Made by a program: the position numbers and the translations under genes | Notes under the pieces: generated by a model | The model's input: the letters and a program-made list of their open reading frames with translations, nothing else | Databases searched by the model: none | What the model was told of the DNA's origin: nothing | Part shown: positions 1 to 6,019 of the stretch, piece by piece | Layout of the letters: each line of letters opens with the position of its first letter | Numbering within the stretch: the stretch's first letter is position 1 | From: 66-474 sp035606235 | GTDB lineage: Bacteria > Pseudomonadota > Gammaproteobacteria > Xanthomonadales > Rhodanobacteraceae | DNA: 6,883 bases | NCBI GenBank assembly: GCA_035606235.1 | Contig: DATNFU010000010.1 | Location: forward strand, 1-6,883 | Direction of reading: 5' to 3'

Positions 1-300
1 TCGATCAATCAGCGCGGGCATTTCCAGAGCGGCGCAGCGCAGGGCATGGAAGTGCACGTGAAGGACACCGCGCGATTCAACGGCGGCTGGGCGTTCTTCA
101 GTTTCGACGATGGCACCGCACCTGCAGATAAAATTCCCGAAAGCAGCTCGTGTTACTCATGCCATGCCGCGCATGGCGCAGTGGACACCACTTTCGTGCA
201 GTTCTATCCGACCTTGCTGCCGATCGCCAAGCAGCACGCCACCCTCAGCGCGGCGTATTTGAAGGACGAAATCGAGCGTCTGAAAGCCGCGAAGAATTAG
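1..300 (+). CDS. Cytochrome P460-like c-type cytochrome, C-terminal part (5' end outside window)
   Basis: The reading frame is open from base 1 to a TAG at 298-300 and gives 99 residues of a protein whose start lies upstream of the window. A single c-type heme motif CYSCH is encoded at 151-165, followed about ten residues later by FVQFYP. A heme site near the C-terminus followed by a Phe/Tyr-rich FYP stretch is the arrangement known from the cytochrome P460 family. Those are periplasmic heme proteins; the studied members oxidise hydroxylamine, and many family members have no assigned substrate. The segment before the motif (GGWAFFSFDDG) also fits the family's beta-rich core. The signal peptide and the lysine that crosslinks to heme in true P460 would be upstream and cannot be checked here, so hydroxylamine oxidation should not be assumed. 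Ordinary class I cytochrome c is less likely because its CXXCH is usually N-terminal. Confidence 0.82.
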   Translation, partial: SINQRGHFQSGAAQGMEVHVKDTARFNGGWAFFSFDDGTAPADKIPESSSCYSCHAAHGAVDTTFVQFYPTLLPIAKQHATLSAAYLKDEIERLKAAKN

Positions 301-301
301 A

Positions 302-538
302 CTCAAACGCGCGTGAATCGCTGTGCTGGTTCACGCCCGCGCGACGCAGCTCGAAGCCGGTGACGTGGCCCGCTTCATCACGCTGGAATATCCAGCGGGT
401 TCGCGGCCGATCCTGCACGAACAGCACGCCGTGCAGTTCGGCCAGCAGCGCGACGGACTTGCCACTGCGGCCCAACGCGTGCAGGAAATCACGCGCCGCG
501 ATCTCTGGTGCGGAAGGTCGACCACTGCACGCCGCGAT
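302..538 (-). pseudogene. Coding-like relic without a clear start or stop
   Basis: Between the cytochrome stop and the DoxX-like gene, one minus-strand frame stays open and has gene-like codons with a high share of G or C in third position. It includes an aliphatic stretch (SVALLAELHGVLFVQD) followed by WIFQRDEAGHVTGFELRR. The pattern 'RD-x-x-G-x-V-TGF-x-LRR' resembles the last beta-hairpin of C-terminal domains found on serine hydrolases and related enzymes (DUF3471-like). I offer that as a resemblance only. The frame has no supported start codon; its upstream part overlaps the 3' end of the DoxX-like gene in a different frame, and its downstream part runs antisense into the cytochrome end before reaching a stop at 245-247. 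The simplest reading is the tail of a lost or rearranged gene. It could instead be a chance frame in GC-rich DNA. Confidence 0.33.
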
Positions 539-1367
539 AGGAATCGGCCACCACGCTCGCGCCGGCCGCGATCGCGGAAGACATCAGGAATGCCGACCAC
601 GCACCGGCGTCGTGCAGATGCGCAATCAGCACCGGCAACCAGACCAGCACCGTGATCACCCACAACATCACGGCTTCCAGCGTCGCCGCCAATCGCGGCC
701 ACACCGCGAACAGAATGCCGAACGCGGCGGCGAGGTCACCCGCGCCGGTGAGATAGGCCCAGCCGCCCCGCCATGGCAGCCACGCGGGAACCAACATGAT
801 GGTTTGCGCGAAATACAGAAAATGCGACAGCCCCAACGTCGGCAATGCCAGCACGAACAGCAACCGCGCATTGCGCATGCCGTTGCGGCCCGAAAAAAAC
901 CTGCCATGCGGATTTGCGAGCGCGGCGAATGCGACCCATGCACCCGCCAGGATCACCGCGATTTCGCCCGCTCCCAGCCATACCGCTTCCATGCTCGGGA
1001 CGTAGACGATCGCAGGGAATTTCAGCAACACCATCCACAACAGCGCAAATATCGACATCACCGCAGCCGCGATTTTTGCCACACGCGGAATCAACACGCC
1101 GACGCCGGTCGCGAGTTCGATGATCGCGGTTGCGTATACGAAGAAATCGTGTGCGGGCAGCGCTTCGATCGGAATGCGCTGCCAGGTGCCCGCGAAATCG
1201 CCGAACACCAGGCCGCGAATGCCCAGGCCGATCATCACCAGCGCCAGCAATACCCGACCGATGCCGATGCCTCGCGCCCTGGGGTTATCGACGCCAAGCG
1301 CCAGGCATTCCGCCAACCACGCGTGCGCGCCGGCACGCTCAACATTCGCTCCCGACACTGCTTTCAT
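489..1367 (-). CDS. DoxX-like family integral membrane protein, eight helices (copy 1)
   Basis: This is a 292-residue, very hydrophobic protein with about eight membrane helices, near residues 37-55, 75-93, 97-115, 130-150, 168-188, 203-222, 226-248 and 258-275. The two halves look alike: each begins with a small-residue helix (VMIGLGIRGLVFGDF; LPTLGLSHFLYF), then a P-containing loop (TWQRIP; LVPAWLPW), then an Ala/Gly-rich helix (ELATGVGVLI; GDLAAAFGILF). This suggests a duplicated four-helix DoxX/MauE-type unit. DoxX-family proteins are inner-membrane proteins, some linked to redox or thiol chemistry, but no specific activity can be assigned. I chose the ATG at 1365-1367 because GGGGA lies about five bases upstream. 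Upstream in-frame ATGs at 1379 and 1373 are possible, and the frame stays open to 1592 with unconvincing sequence. It is roughly 40-50% identical by eye to the second copy at 4199-4999. Confidence 0.75.
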   Translation of the reverse strand: MKAVSGANVERAGAHAWLAECLALGVDNPRARGIGIGRVLLALVMIGLGIRGLVFGDFAGTWQRIPIEALPAHDFFVYATAIIELATGVGVLIPRVAKIAAAVMSIFALLWMVLLKFPAIVYVPSMEAVWLGAGEIAVILAGAWVAFAALANPHGRFFSGRNGMRNARLLFVLALPTLGLSHFLYFAQTIMLVPAWLPWRGGWAYLTGAGDLAAAFGILFAVWPRLAATLEAVMLWVITVLVWLPVLIAHLHDAGAWSAFLMSSAIAAGASVVADSYRGVQWSTFRTRDRGA

Positions 1368-1552
1368 GAGCATCCCCATGGATGTGCGACGCACGGCCTC
1401 GCCGACGTTAGCGGCGCGGGATACCATCAACAAGAGGTCGAAAGTACGGCCCGCGCTTGCCGCGACATCATCGGAGTGGGCGAGCTGGGGGAACGCCATC
1501 CTCTCCACCCGCGAGCACGCTGAGCAGCCCGGAGAAAATATAAAGCCCGCCA
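1368..1552. promoter_or_regulatory. Divergent intergenic region, presumed to hold two promoters
   Basis: The 185 bases separate the divergently transcribed DoxX-like gene and the EamA transporter, so both promoters should lie here. The only AT-rich patch is around 1535-1544 (AAAATATAAA). It could act as a -10 element for the rightward gene, but no good -35 box sits at the right distance. GGAG at 1531-1534 is about 18 bases from the TTG at 1553, too far for a normal ribosome binding site. On the minus strand I see only a poor candidate: TTGTTG, a 17-base spacer, then TAACGT. No operator-like palindrome stands out. Confidence 0.3.
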
Positions 1553-2479
1553 TTGGCCATCGCGAACGTGCACTTGCCTGAGCGCCCGCCACGCGCGCGG
1601 GTGATGACGCTCACCCTGCTCGCGATGATTGCGTTCGCGGGCAACTCACTGCTGTGCCGGGCTGCGCTGAAGGAAACCCGCATCGATCCGGCGACTTTCA
1701 CGGCGGTGCGGATCATCGCCGGCACCCTGGTGCTGTGGCTGATAGTGCACCTGCGCGGCGGAACGGCGCGCGGGGCCGGCAACTGGCTTTCGGCGCTGGC
1801 ACTGTTCGCCTATGCGGCGGGTTTTTCTTTCGCCTACATCAGCCTGCCGGCGGGAACCGGCGCGCTGCTGCTGTTCGGCGCGGTGCAGGCGAGCATGATC
1901 GGTTATGGCATCTGGTCCGGCGAGCGGCTGAAAATCCTGCAGATCATCGGGCTTGCGCTCGCGCTTGCCGGCCTGGCCGGGCTGCTGCTGCCCGGTGCTT
2001 CCGCGCCGCCGCTGGTGGGCTCATCGCTGATGCTCTCGGCCGGCGTCGCCTGGGGCATTTATTCGTTGCGTGGCAGACACGCCGGCGAACCAGTGCGCAC
2101 GACCGCGGAGAATTTTCTGAAAGCCGTGCCGTTCGCCGTGGCATTGAGCCTCGTCGCACTTCCGTGGGCATCGCTGGATGCGCGCGGCATCCTGTATGCC
2201 ATCGCATCGGGCGCGCTGGCATCCGGTATCGGCTACGCGATCTGGTACACCGCGCTGAAAGGATTGCGGGCGACCCACGCGGCCAGCGTGCAGTTGAGCG
2301 TGCCGATCATCGCGGCCATCGGCGGTATCATCCTGCTCGGTGAGCACCTCACGCTGCGCCTGCTGATCGCCTCCATCGCAATCCTCGGCGGCATCGCGCT
2401 GGTGATCCTGGACAAGCGCGATGCCGATGTCGATGTCGATGCGGCGCGCTTGCCGAATCGCAATAAAGTTCGTAATTGA
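1553..2479 (+). CDS. EamA/DMT-superfamily transporter
   Basis: This 308-residue protein has ten hydrophobic segments arranged as two five-helix repeats, the usual size and topology of EamA-domain drug/metabolite transporters (RhaT/YdcZ/RarD-like) of the inner membrane. Family hallmarks include the first helix with FAGNSLLCRAAL, the second helix starting TFTAVRIIAGTLVLW, and the second-repeat stretch IASGALASGIGYAIWYTALKG leading to VQLSVPIIAAIGGIILLGE. Known members export amino acids, nucleosides or other metabolites, but sequence alone does not give the substrate. The start is uncertain. An in-frame stop at 1541-1543 limits it; TTG at 1553 is the longest option, and ATG at 1604, just before the first helix, is a plausible alternative. 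Neither has a good ribosome binding site. The C-terminus ends in an Asp/Val-rich tail (DADVDVDA) made by a short GATGTC repeat. The secreted hydrolase follows 56 bases later on the same strand. Confidence 0.87.
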   Translation: MAIANVHLPERPPRARVMTLTLLAMIAFAGNSLLCRAALKETRIDPATFTAVRIIAGTLVLWLIVHLRGGTARGAGNWLSALALFAYAAGFSFAYISLPAGTGALLLFGAVQASMIGYGIWSGERLKILQIIGLALALAGLAGLLLPGASAPPLVGSSLMLSAGVAWGIYSLRGRHAGEPVRTTAENFLKAVPFAVALSLVALPWASLDARGILYAIASGALASGIGYAIWYTALKGLRATHAASVQLSVPIIAAIGGIILLGEHLTLRLLIASIAILGGIALVILDKRDADVDVDAARLPNRNKVRN

Positions 2480-2535
2480 AAAAGCGCCTTTACTTACATT
2501 CGATCGTGCAGCCAACCCCGAGCCGGGAGTTTTCC

Positions 2536-3609
2536 ATGACACGACTGATTCCCTTGCTGGCCTTGCTGCTGCTCGCTGCGCAGCCGGCGTTCGCCGCCGA
2601 ACGCTGGCCGGTGAAACAAGGCGACTTCACGATCCGCGATTTTCATTTCGGCGACGGCGAGACACTGCCGCAGTTGCGCACCCACTACCGCACGCTCGGC
2701 ACGCCGGCGCGCGACCCGTCGGGCAAGGTGCGTAATGCCGTGCTGATCCTGCACGGCACCTCCGGCGCCGGCGACAATTTTCTGACCGATGATTTCGCCG
2801 GCGTGCTGTTCGGCCCGGGCCAATTGCTGGACGCAAGCAAGTACTACATCATCCTGCCGGACGGGATCGGTCACGGCGGTTCCAGCAAACCGAGCGATGG
2901 CCTGCGCGCGCACTTCCCGCACTACGATTACGCGGACATGGTTCGTGCGCAATACGCGCTGGTCACCGACGGGCTGCACGTCAACCATCTCCGACTGGTG
3001 GCGGGTACCTCGATGGGTTGCATGCATACCTGGATGTGGGGCGAGAGCCATCCGCAATTCATGGATGCGTTGATGCCGCTGGCCTGCCTGCCGGTGCAGA
3101 TCGCCGGTCGCAACCGGATGATGCGCACAATGATCATGGATGCGATCCGCAACGATCCGGCGTGGAATCATGGCGATTACAAACAGCAACCGCGCCAGGG
3201 CATGACCACCGCGATCGACATCCTGATGCTGATGATCAGCGATCCGCAGCATTGGCACGCGCGTTACCCGACCCGAGATCAGGCCGATGCGTACCTCCAC
3301 GCGCAGCTCGCGAAGCGCCTGGCGGAATACGATGCCAACGACCTTTTGTACCAGTTCGATGCATCGCGCACGTACGATCCATCCGCCCAGCTTGATCGCA
3401 TCGAAGCGCCGGTAATGGCGATCAACTCCGCGGATGACCAGGTCAATCCGCCGGAGCTGAATATCATGCCGAAGGAAATAAAAAAGGTGAGACACGGCCG
3501 CTACGTGCTGCTGCCGATCAGCGACCAGACCCAGGGACACCACACCCATTCGCTGCCGATCGTGTGGAAGCGTTACTTGGCGGAGCTGCTGAAGGAATCG
3601 CAGCACTAG
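2536..3609 (+). CDS. Secreted alpha/beta-fold hydrolase, MetX (homoserine acetyltransferase)-like
   Basis: This is a 357-residue protein. The ATG at 2536 is preceded by GGGAG at 2525-2529 with six-base spacing and opens a clear Sec signal peptide (MTRLIPLLALLLLAAQPAFA, cleavage before AERWP), so the product should be periplasmic or secreted. The mature part has the MetX-type fold: an LPQLRTHYRTLGT strand region, the oxyanion-side motif LHGTSG, PDGIGHGGSS, and the nucleophile elbow GTSMG with Ser159. The Asp candidate is Asp301 in NSADDQVNPPE, which aligns with the D-x-x-x-P of MetX enzymes. The His candidate is His335 in QGHHTHS, near the C-terminus as in MetX. True homoserine O-acetyltransferases are cytosolic, so an exported member probably acts on a different ester, amide or lactone. 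No methionine or sulfur genes are nearby. I call it an alpha/beta hydrolase of the MetX branch and do not assign a substrate. Confidence 0.87.
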   Translation: MTRLIPLLALLLLAAQPAFAAERWPVKQGDFTIRDFHFGDGETLPQLRTHYRTLGTPARDPSGKVRNAVLILHGTSGAGDNFLTDDFAGVLFGPGQLLDASKYYIILPDGIGHGGSSKPSDGLRAHFPHYDYADMVRAQYALVTDGLHVNHLRLVAGTSMGCMHTWMWGESHPQFMDALMPLACLPVQIAGRNRMMRTMIMDAIRNDPAWNHGDYKQQPRQGMTTAIDILMLMISDPQHWHARYPTRDQADAYLHAQLAKRLAEYDANDLLYQFDASRTYDPSAQLDRIEAPVMAINSADDQVNPPELNIMPKEIKKVRHGRYVLLPISDQTQGHHTHSLPIVWKRYLAELLKESQH

Positions 3610-3647
3610 ATCAAAACGTCCGTCCCTGCTGCAACGCAGATCTGATC

Positions 3648-4103
3648 ATGCACACCATGCAACTGGTCTTCACCAAAGGCTCCGGCAAGTGCGACCGCAT
3701 GGACGTCGTGCGCAGCGACGGTGCGGTCGAGGCGATCGAGTGCCCCAAGCAACGAATCATCCCGCACGACATGGTGCACTACGCGGTCGAAAGCACATTG
3801 GAAAAGCGCGGATTCCTCACGCGCGTGCGCGAGGGCGCGCGCGCGGATTTCCACATGCTTCCGGAGGCCGAAAGCGATGGCGTGGAGCGGCTGGTCGAGG
3901 TTATCCAGGGCGATGCATGGTCCGGCGGCTCGAGCTCCGCGTCCGACATGCTGGATCTCTACCGCGTCACGTGCGAGGAGCGCGAATGCCCCATGCTCGC
4001 CGTCACCGGGGCCGATATCGACGCCATCCGGGCGCGAATCGCCGAGCTGACCGCGCAATGGGATGCATTGCCGGCCGGACAGTCGCTGACACTTTCGATG
4101 TAA
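3648..4103 (+). CDS. Small conserved-looking protein of unknown function
   Basis: I do not recognise a characterised family. The product is about 151 residues, soluble, without signal peptide or membrane segment, and mixed acidic/basic. The N-terminal third looks like a compact beta structure (MQLVFTKGSGKCDRMDVVRSDG), followed by the distinctive IECPKQRIIPHDMVHYAVES and a helical C-terminal part ending IDAIRARIAELTAQWDALPAGQSLTLSM. Four cysteines are present, two of them close together in CEERECPML. The codon pattern is gene-like and 38 bases separate it from the upstream hydrolase stop, so it may be the last gene of that unit. The start is uncertain: ATG at 3648 and ATG at 3657 are both possible, neither with a strong ribosome binding site, and the frame stays open upstream into the hydrolase gene. 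The repeat element begins 32 bases after its stop. Confidence 0.7.
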   Translation: MHTMQLVFTKGSGKCDRMDVVRSDGAVEAIECPKQRIIPHDMVHYAVESTLEKRGFLTRVREGARADFHMLPEAESDGVERLVEVIQGDAWSGGSSSASDMLDLYRVTCEERECPMLAVTGADIDAIRARIAELTAQWDALPAGQSLTLSM

Positions 4104-4135
4104 GTTTTTTTATCGCGCCGATGCGCCGGGCGACT

Positions 4136-4160
4136 GGAAAAGGGGTCAGCTTCATTTTTT
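4136..4160 (+). repeat. Solo, slightly diverged arm of the palindromic repeat
   Basis: These 25 bases match the left arm of the full element that starts at 4167, with one internal change (GTCAGC instead of GTCAGG). The two are in the same orientation, separated by six bases (ACACCT), so the arm occurs here as a short direct repeat. No opposite arm pairs with it locally. It looks like a remnant of an additional copy or a partial duplication. Confidence 0.8.
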
Positions 4161-4166
4161 ACACCT

Positions 4167-4244
4167 GGAAAAGGGGTCAGGTTCATTTTTCGACCCGATT
4201 AGATGAGTCTGCTCCTCATAAAAAATGAACCTGACCCCTTTTCC
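4167..4244 (+). repeat. Palindromic repeat element, copy A
   Basis: The 78-base element has perfect 24-base inverted arms: GGAAAAGGGGTCAGGTTCAT and four further T's at 4167-4190, and the exact reverse complement at 4221-4244. They flank a 30-base centre that holds a smaller inverted pair (ATGAG at 4203-4207, CTCAT at 4215-4219). RNA from either strand could fold into a long hairpin. The element is too short to encode a protein and resembles a dispersed REP/MITE-type sequence. Whether it is mobilised by a RAYT-type (Y1) transposase is inference, as no transposase is in the window. It supplies the last codons and stop of the adjacent DoxX-like gene. Confidence 0.9.
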
Positions 4245-4999
4245 CTCCGATATGAATCGGCAACGACCCACGCCGCGGCGGTGAGCGTCCATGAAACGGT
4301 GAATTCGCCCCACTGTGAAGCGCTGATGGTGCCGATGAAGATCAGGGGTAGCCACACCAGCAGCGTGAACAGGCCCATCTGCAATGCTGACAGCGAAGCC
4401 GCCAGCCTTGCGCACCTTTCGACGATTACGGCGATTCCCGCAGCCAGATAAGTCGCACCGGTGAAATACGCAAAGCCCACATGCCAGGGCAACCAGGCCG
4501 GCACCAATGGTGCGGTCAGGTGGAGATAAAAGAAGTGCGACAGGCCGAAGGCGATCATCGCCAAGCCGTAAAGCACGCGAGCGGCACGCAGCCCCGCTTT
4601 ACCGCTGAAGAATCCGAGATGCTTGCGGTCCCACTCCGCGGCCAGCCAGCCAAATAGTACCCAGGCGCCCGCGACGATTACCGCATTCTCTCCGCAACTT
4701 TGGTAGGAGCCTTCCGTTGTCGGCGCAAGGAAGATGAAGCGCACCTTGAACATCAGCATCCAGACCAGCAGGTAGAAGAACAATACCTTGGCAGCCGGCG
4801 CAGCCGTGCGACGCCAAAGCAGTCCTGCACCGCAGAGCAAGGCAATCGCGGCGCAGAGATAGATCAACACGTCACGCGCAGGCCATGCACTGGGTACCGG
4901 CTGCCAGATCTGGACGAAATCGCCATGGACGAGGCCGAGAATTCCCATGGCGATCATGGTGAGCGCAAAGGCCGCATGTCCCGCGCTTACGATGCGCAT
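4199..4999 (-). CDS. DoxX-like family integral membrane protein, eight helices (copy 2), repeat-encoded tail
   Basis: This is a 266-residue paralogue of the 489-1367 product. Shared blocks include GDF-x-x-x-W-Q-x-x-P, FFSGK/R-x-G, GLSHF-x-Y, LVPAWLPW, LVWLP and VADSYR. Again about eight helices form two similar halves, indicating an inner-membrane DoxX-type protein of unassigned function. I place the start at ATG 4997-4999 (MRIVSAGHAA) because GGAG lies nine bases upstream and the hydrophobic core begins directly after. An in-frame ATG at 5057-5059 would add 20 residues, but it lies inside repeat copy B and looks accidental. The homologous region ends at VADSYRR. The remaining residues (EKGSGSFFMRSRLI) and the TAA at 4199-4201 are read from repeat copy A, so the native 3' end appears to have been replaced. 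The gene sits alone between two inverted repeat copies, suggesting transfer or rearrangement as a unit. Confidence 0.78.
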   Translation of the reverse strand: MRIVSAGHAAFALTMIAMGILGLVHGDFVQIWQPVPSAWPARDVLIYLCAAIALLCGAGLLWRRTAAPAAKVLFFYLLVWMLMFKVRFIFLAPTTEGSYQSCGENAVIVAGAWVLFGWLAAEWDRKHLGFFSGKAGLRAARVLYGLAMIAFGLSHFFYLHLTAPLVPAWLPWHVGFAYFTGATYLAAGIAVIVERCARLAASLSALQMGLFTLLVWLPLIFIGTISASQWGEFTVSWTLTAAAWVVADSYRREKGSGSFFMRSRLI

Positions 5000-5040
5000 C
5001 GATCCATTCTCCGGGCGCAACGCGCCGAATGTAGTCCGCA

Positions 5041-5114
5041 GAAAAGGGGGCAGGTTCATTTATGAGGAGCAGACTCATCTAATCGGGTCGAAAAATGAAC
5101 CTGACCCCTTTTCC
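5041..5114 (-). repeat. Palindromic repeat element, copy B (inverted relative to copy A)
   Basis: The 74 bases match the reverse complement of copy A, including the asymmetric centre (ATGAGGAGCAGACTCAT), so the two copies are in opposite orientation. Differences are small: GGGGGC replaces GGGGTC in one arm, and three T's are missing from one T-run. The right arm at 5091-5114 is intact. It supplies the last codons and stop of the K+ channel gene and contains a fortuitous ATG in frame with the DoxX-like gene. The DNA between copies A and B is 796 bases and holds only the DoxX-like gene. Confidence 0.9.
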
Positions 5115-6003
5115 CCTCTTCCAGCGGCACTACATCGTGGAAGACAGAGTAATCGATCACGTTGACGCCGTTCTCGTCCCGCCGCACCAGGTCTGCGTGG
5201 CGATGGTTCCAGCGCACCTCGCCAATGTCCCACTGATACATGGCGATCAGCGGCTGCGAGGTCGTTTCATCCACGCCTTCGATCGTGAGCAGCACGGACG
5301 CTTCACTGTCGCGCAGGTCTTCCACTGAAGCCCCGTGCAGCGGACTTTGCTCGTCTATCACGTGCATGACGCTCCAGCTCAGGCGAAACACCGGGTGGCG
5401 ATTGCGTACCAGCCGCAGGTCTTCGATTCGCCGCAACTGGTAGCCTTCCGGCGAGGTGTACAGGCGCAGCAGGTGCAAGTGCGCGGAAGCCTGCGAGATC
5501 AGGTTCAGGCGCATGTTGGCGGCGCGCACCATCAGCGTGGGTTTGCCGTCTATGGGACGCACCACCGGGAATTTTCCGAACACGATCTTGGCGCGCGAAC
5601 GCGAGAAGCGCGCGAAGATCAGGCCGGTGACGATCGCGATGTTACCGATGCCGAGGATGATTTCCGCCGTCGCGACCAGATGCGCGTAAAGCGATTGCGG
5701 GTGCATGTCGCCGTAACCGACCGTCGCCAGCGTCTCCACGCTGAAGAAGAACGCGCCCGCCAGGCCTTCTGGGGTTTCATTGGCGATACCACCCGGCTGC
5801 AACTGGTAGATCAGCGCGAACAGCACGTTGAACAGCAGGAAGATGCAGACGGCCACGCCGAAAAAGCCCGGCCAGCTGATCGTCAGGGCGCGATGGTAGA
5901 AATCTTCCCACAGATGGTCGCGCAAGCCGAGCGGGACAAACGTGCGGCCGCCCAGTACCAGGGTGCGGGGTCGCCGCCACCATAAAAGCGATTTGATCGC
6001 CAT
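5056..6003 (-). CDS. KirBac-type inward-rectifier potassium channel, repeat-encoded C-terminal tail
   Basis: This 315-residue protein is the subunit of a presumably tetrameric inner-membrane K+ channel. In order it shows an N-terminal amphipathic 'slide helix' (about residues 31-45), TM1 (46-67), a pore helix (81-92) with selectivity filter TVGYGD at 94-99, TM2 (108-132) ending in FARFSRSRAKIVF, and a cytoplasmic immunoglobulin-like domain with MRLNLISQ, HPVFRLSWSVMHVIDEQSPL and YQWDIGEVRW. TVGYGD with this C-terminal domain separates KirBac from simple two-helix channels. The start at 6001-6003 has an excellent GGAGGAGG ribosome site ending about four bases upstream. It follows the amidohydrolase stop by 16 bases, so co-transcription is likely. 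Native sequence appears to end around VVPLEE (residue 296). The following residues (KRGQVHFSTRLDESAPHK) and the TGA at 5056-5058 come from repeat copy B. Confidence 0.92.
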   Translation of the reverse strand: MAIKSLLWWRRPRTLVLGGRTFVPLGLRDHLWEDFYHRALTISWPGFFGVAVCIFLLFNVLFALIYQLQPGGIANETPEGLAGAFFFSVETLATVGYGDMHPQSLYAHLVATAEIILGIGNIAIVTGLIFARFSRSRAKIVFGKFPVVRPIDGKPTLMVRAANMRLNLISQASAHLHLLRLYTSPEGYQLRRIEDLRLVRNRHPVFRLSWSVMHVIDEQSPLHGASVEDLRDSEASVLLTIEGVDETTSQPLIAMYQWDIGEVRWNHRHADLVRRDENGVNVIDYSVFHDVVPLEEGKRGQVHFSTRLDESAPHK

Positions 6004-6019
6004 GCGGCCTCCTCCGGCG

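Noticed and set aside
311..336. Seven-base inverted repeat GCGTGAA/TTCACGC with a 12-base loop after the cytochrome stop
   Set aside because: It has a short stem, a long loop and no T-run on either side, and it lies in coding-like sequence, so I do not call a terminator.
150..1523. Very long open frame on the plus strand through 150-1523
   Set aside because: It runs antisense to the DoxX-like gene and gives an Arg/His/Gln-rich, low-hydrophobicity product typical of the complement of a GC-rich gene. It has no domain texture.
2424..2441. Short GATGTC-type tandem repeat at the 3' end of the EamA gene
   Set aside because: Only about three imperfect hexamer units, in frame, encoding an Asp/Val tail. 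It is too short to suggest phase variation.
2494..3606. Long minus-strand frame opposite the MetX-like hydrolase
   Set aside because: It is an antisense shadow: His/Arg/Gln-rich and without motifs, while the plus strand has a signal peptide, a ribosome site and catalytic motifs.
4104..4112. T-run just after the stop of the small protein gene, as a possible terminator
   Set aside because: No GC-rich hairpin immediately precedes the T's. Any transcript end here more likely involves the downstream palindromic element.
4136..5114. CRISPR-like repeats
   Set aside because: Only three arm-bearing units exist, they are palindromic and in mixed orientation, and spacing is 6 and about 800 bases. There are no regular spacers and no cas genes.
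5335..5985. Plus-strand frame opposite the K+ channel
   Set aside because: The complement clearly encodes TVGYGD and the KirBac domain. This frame is Gln/Arg/His-rich with no recognisable content.
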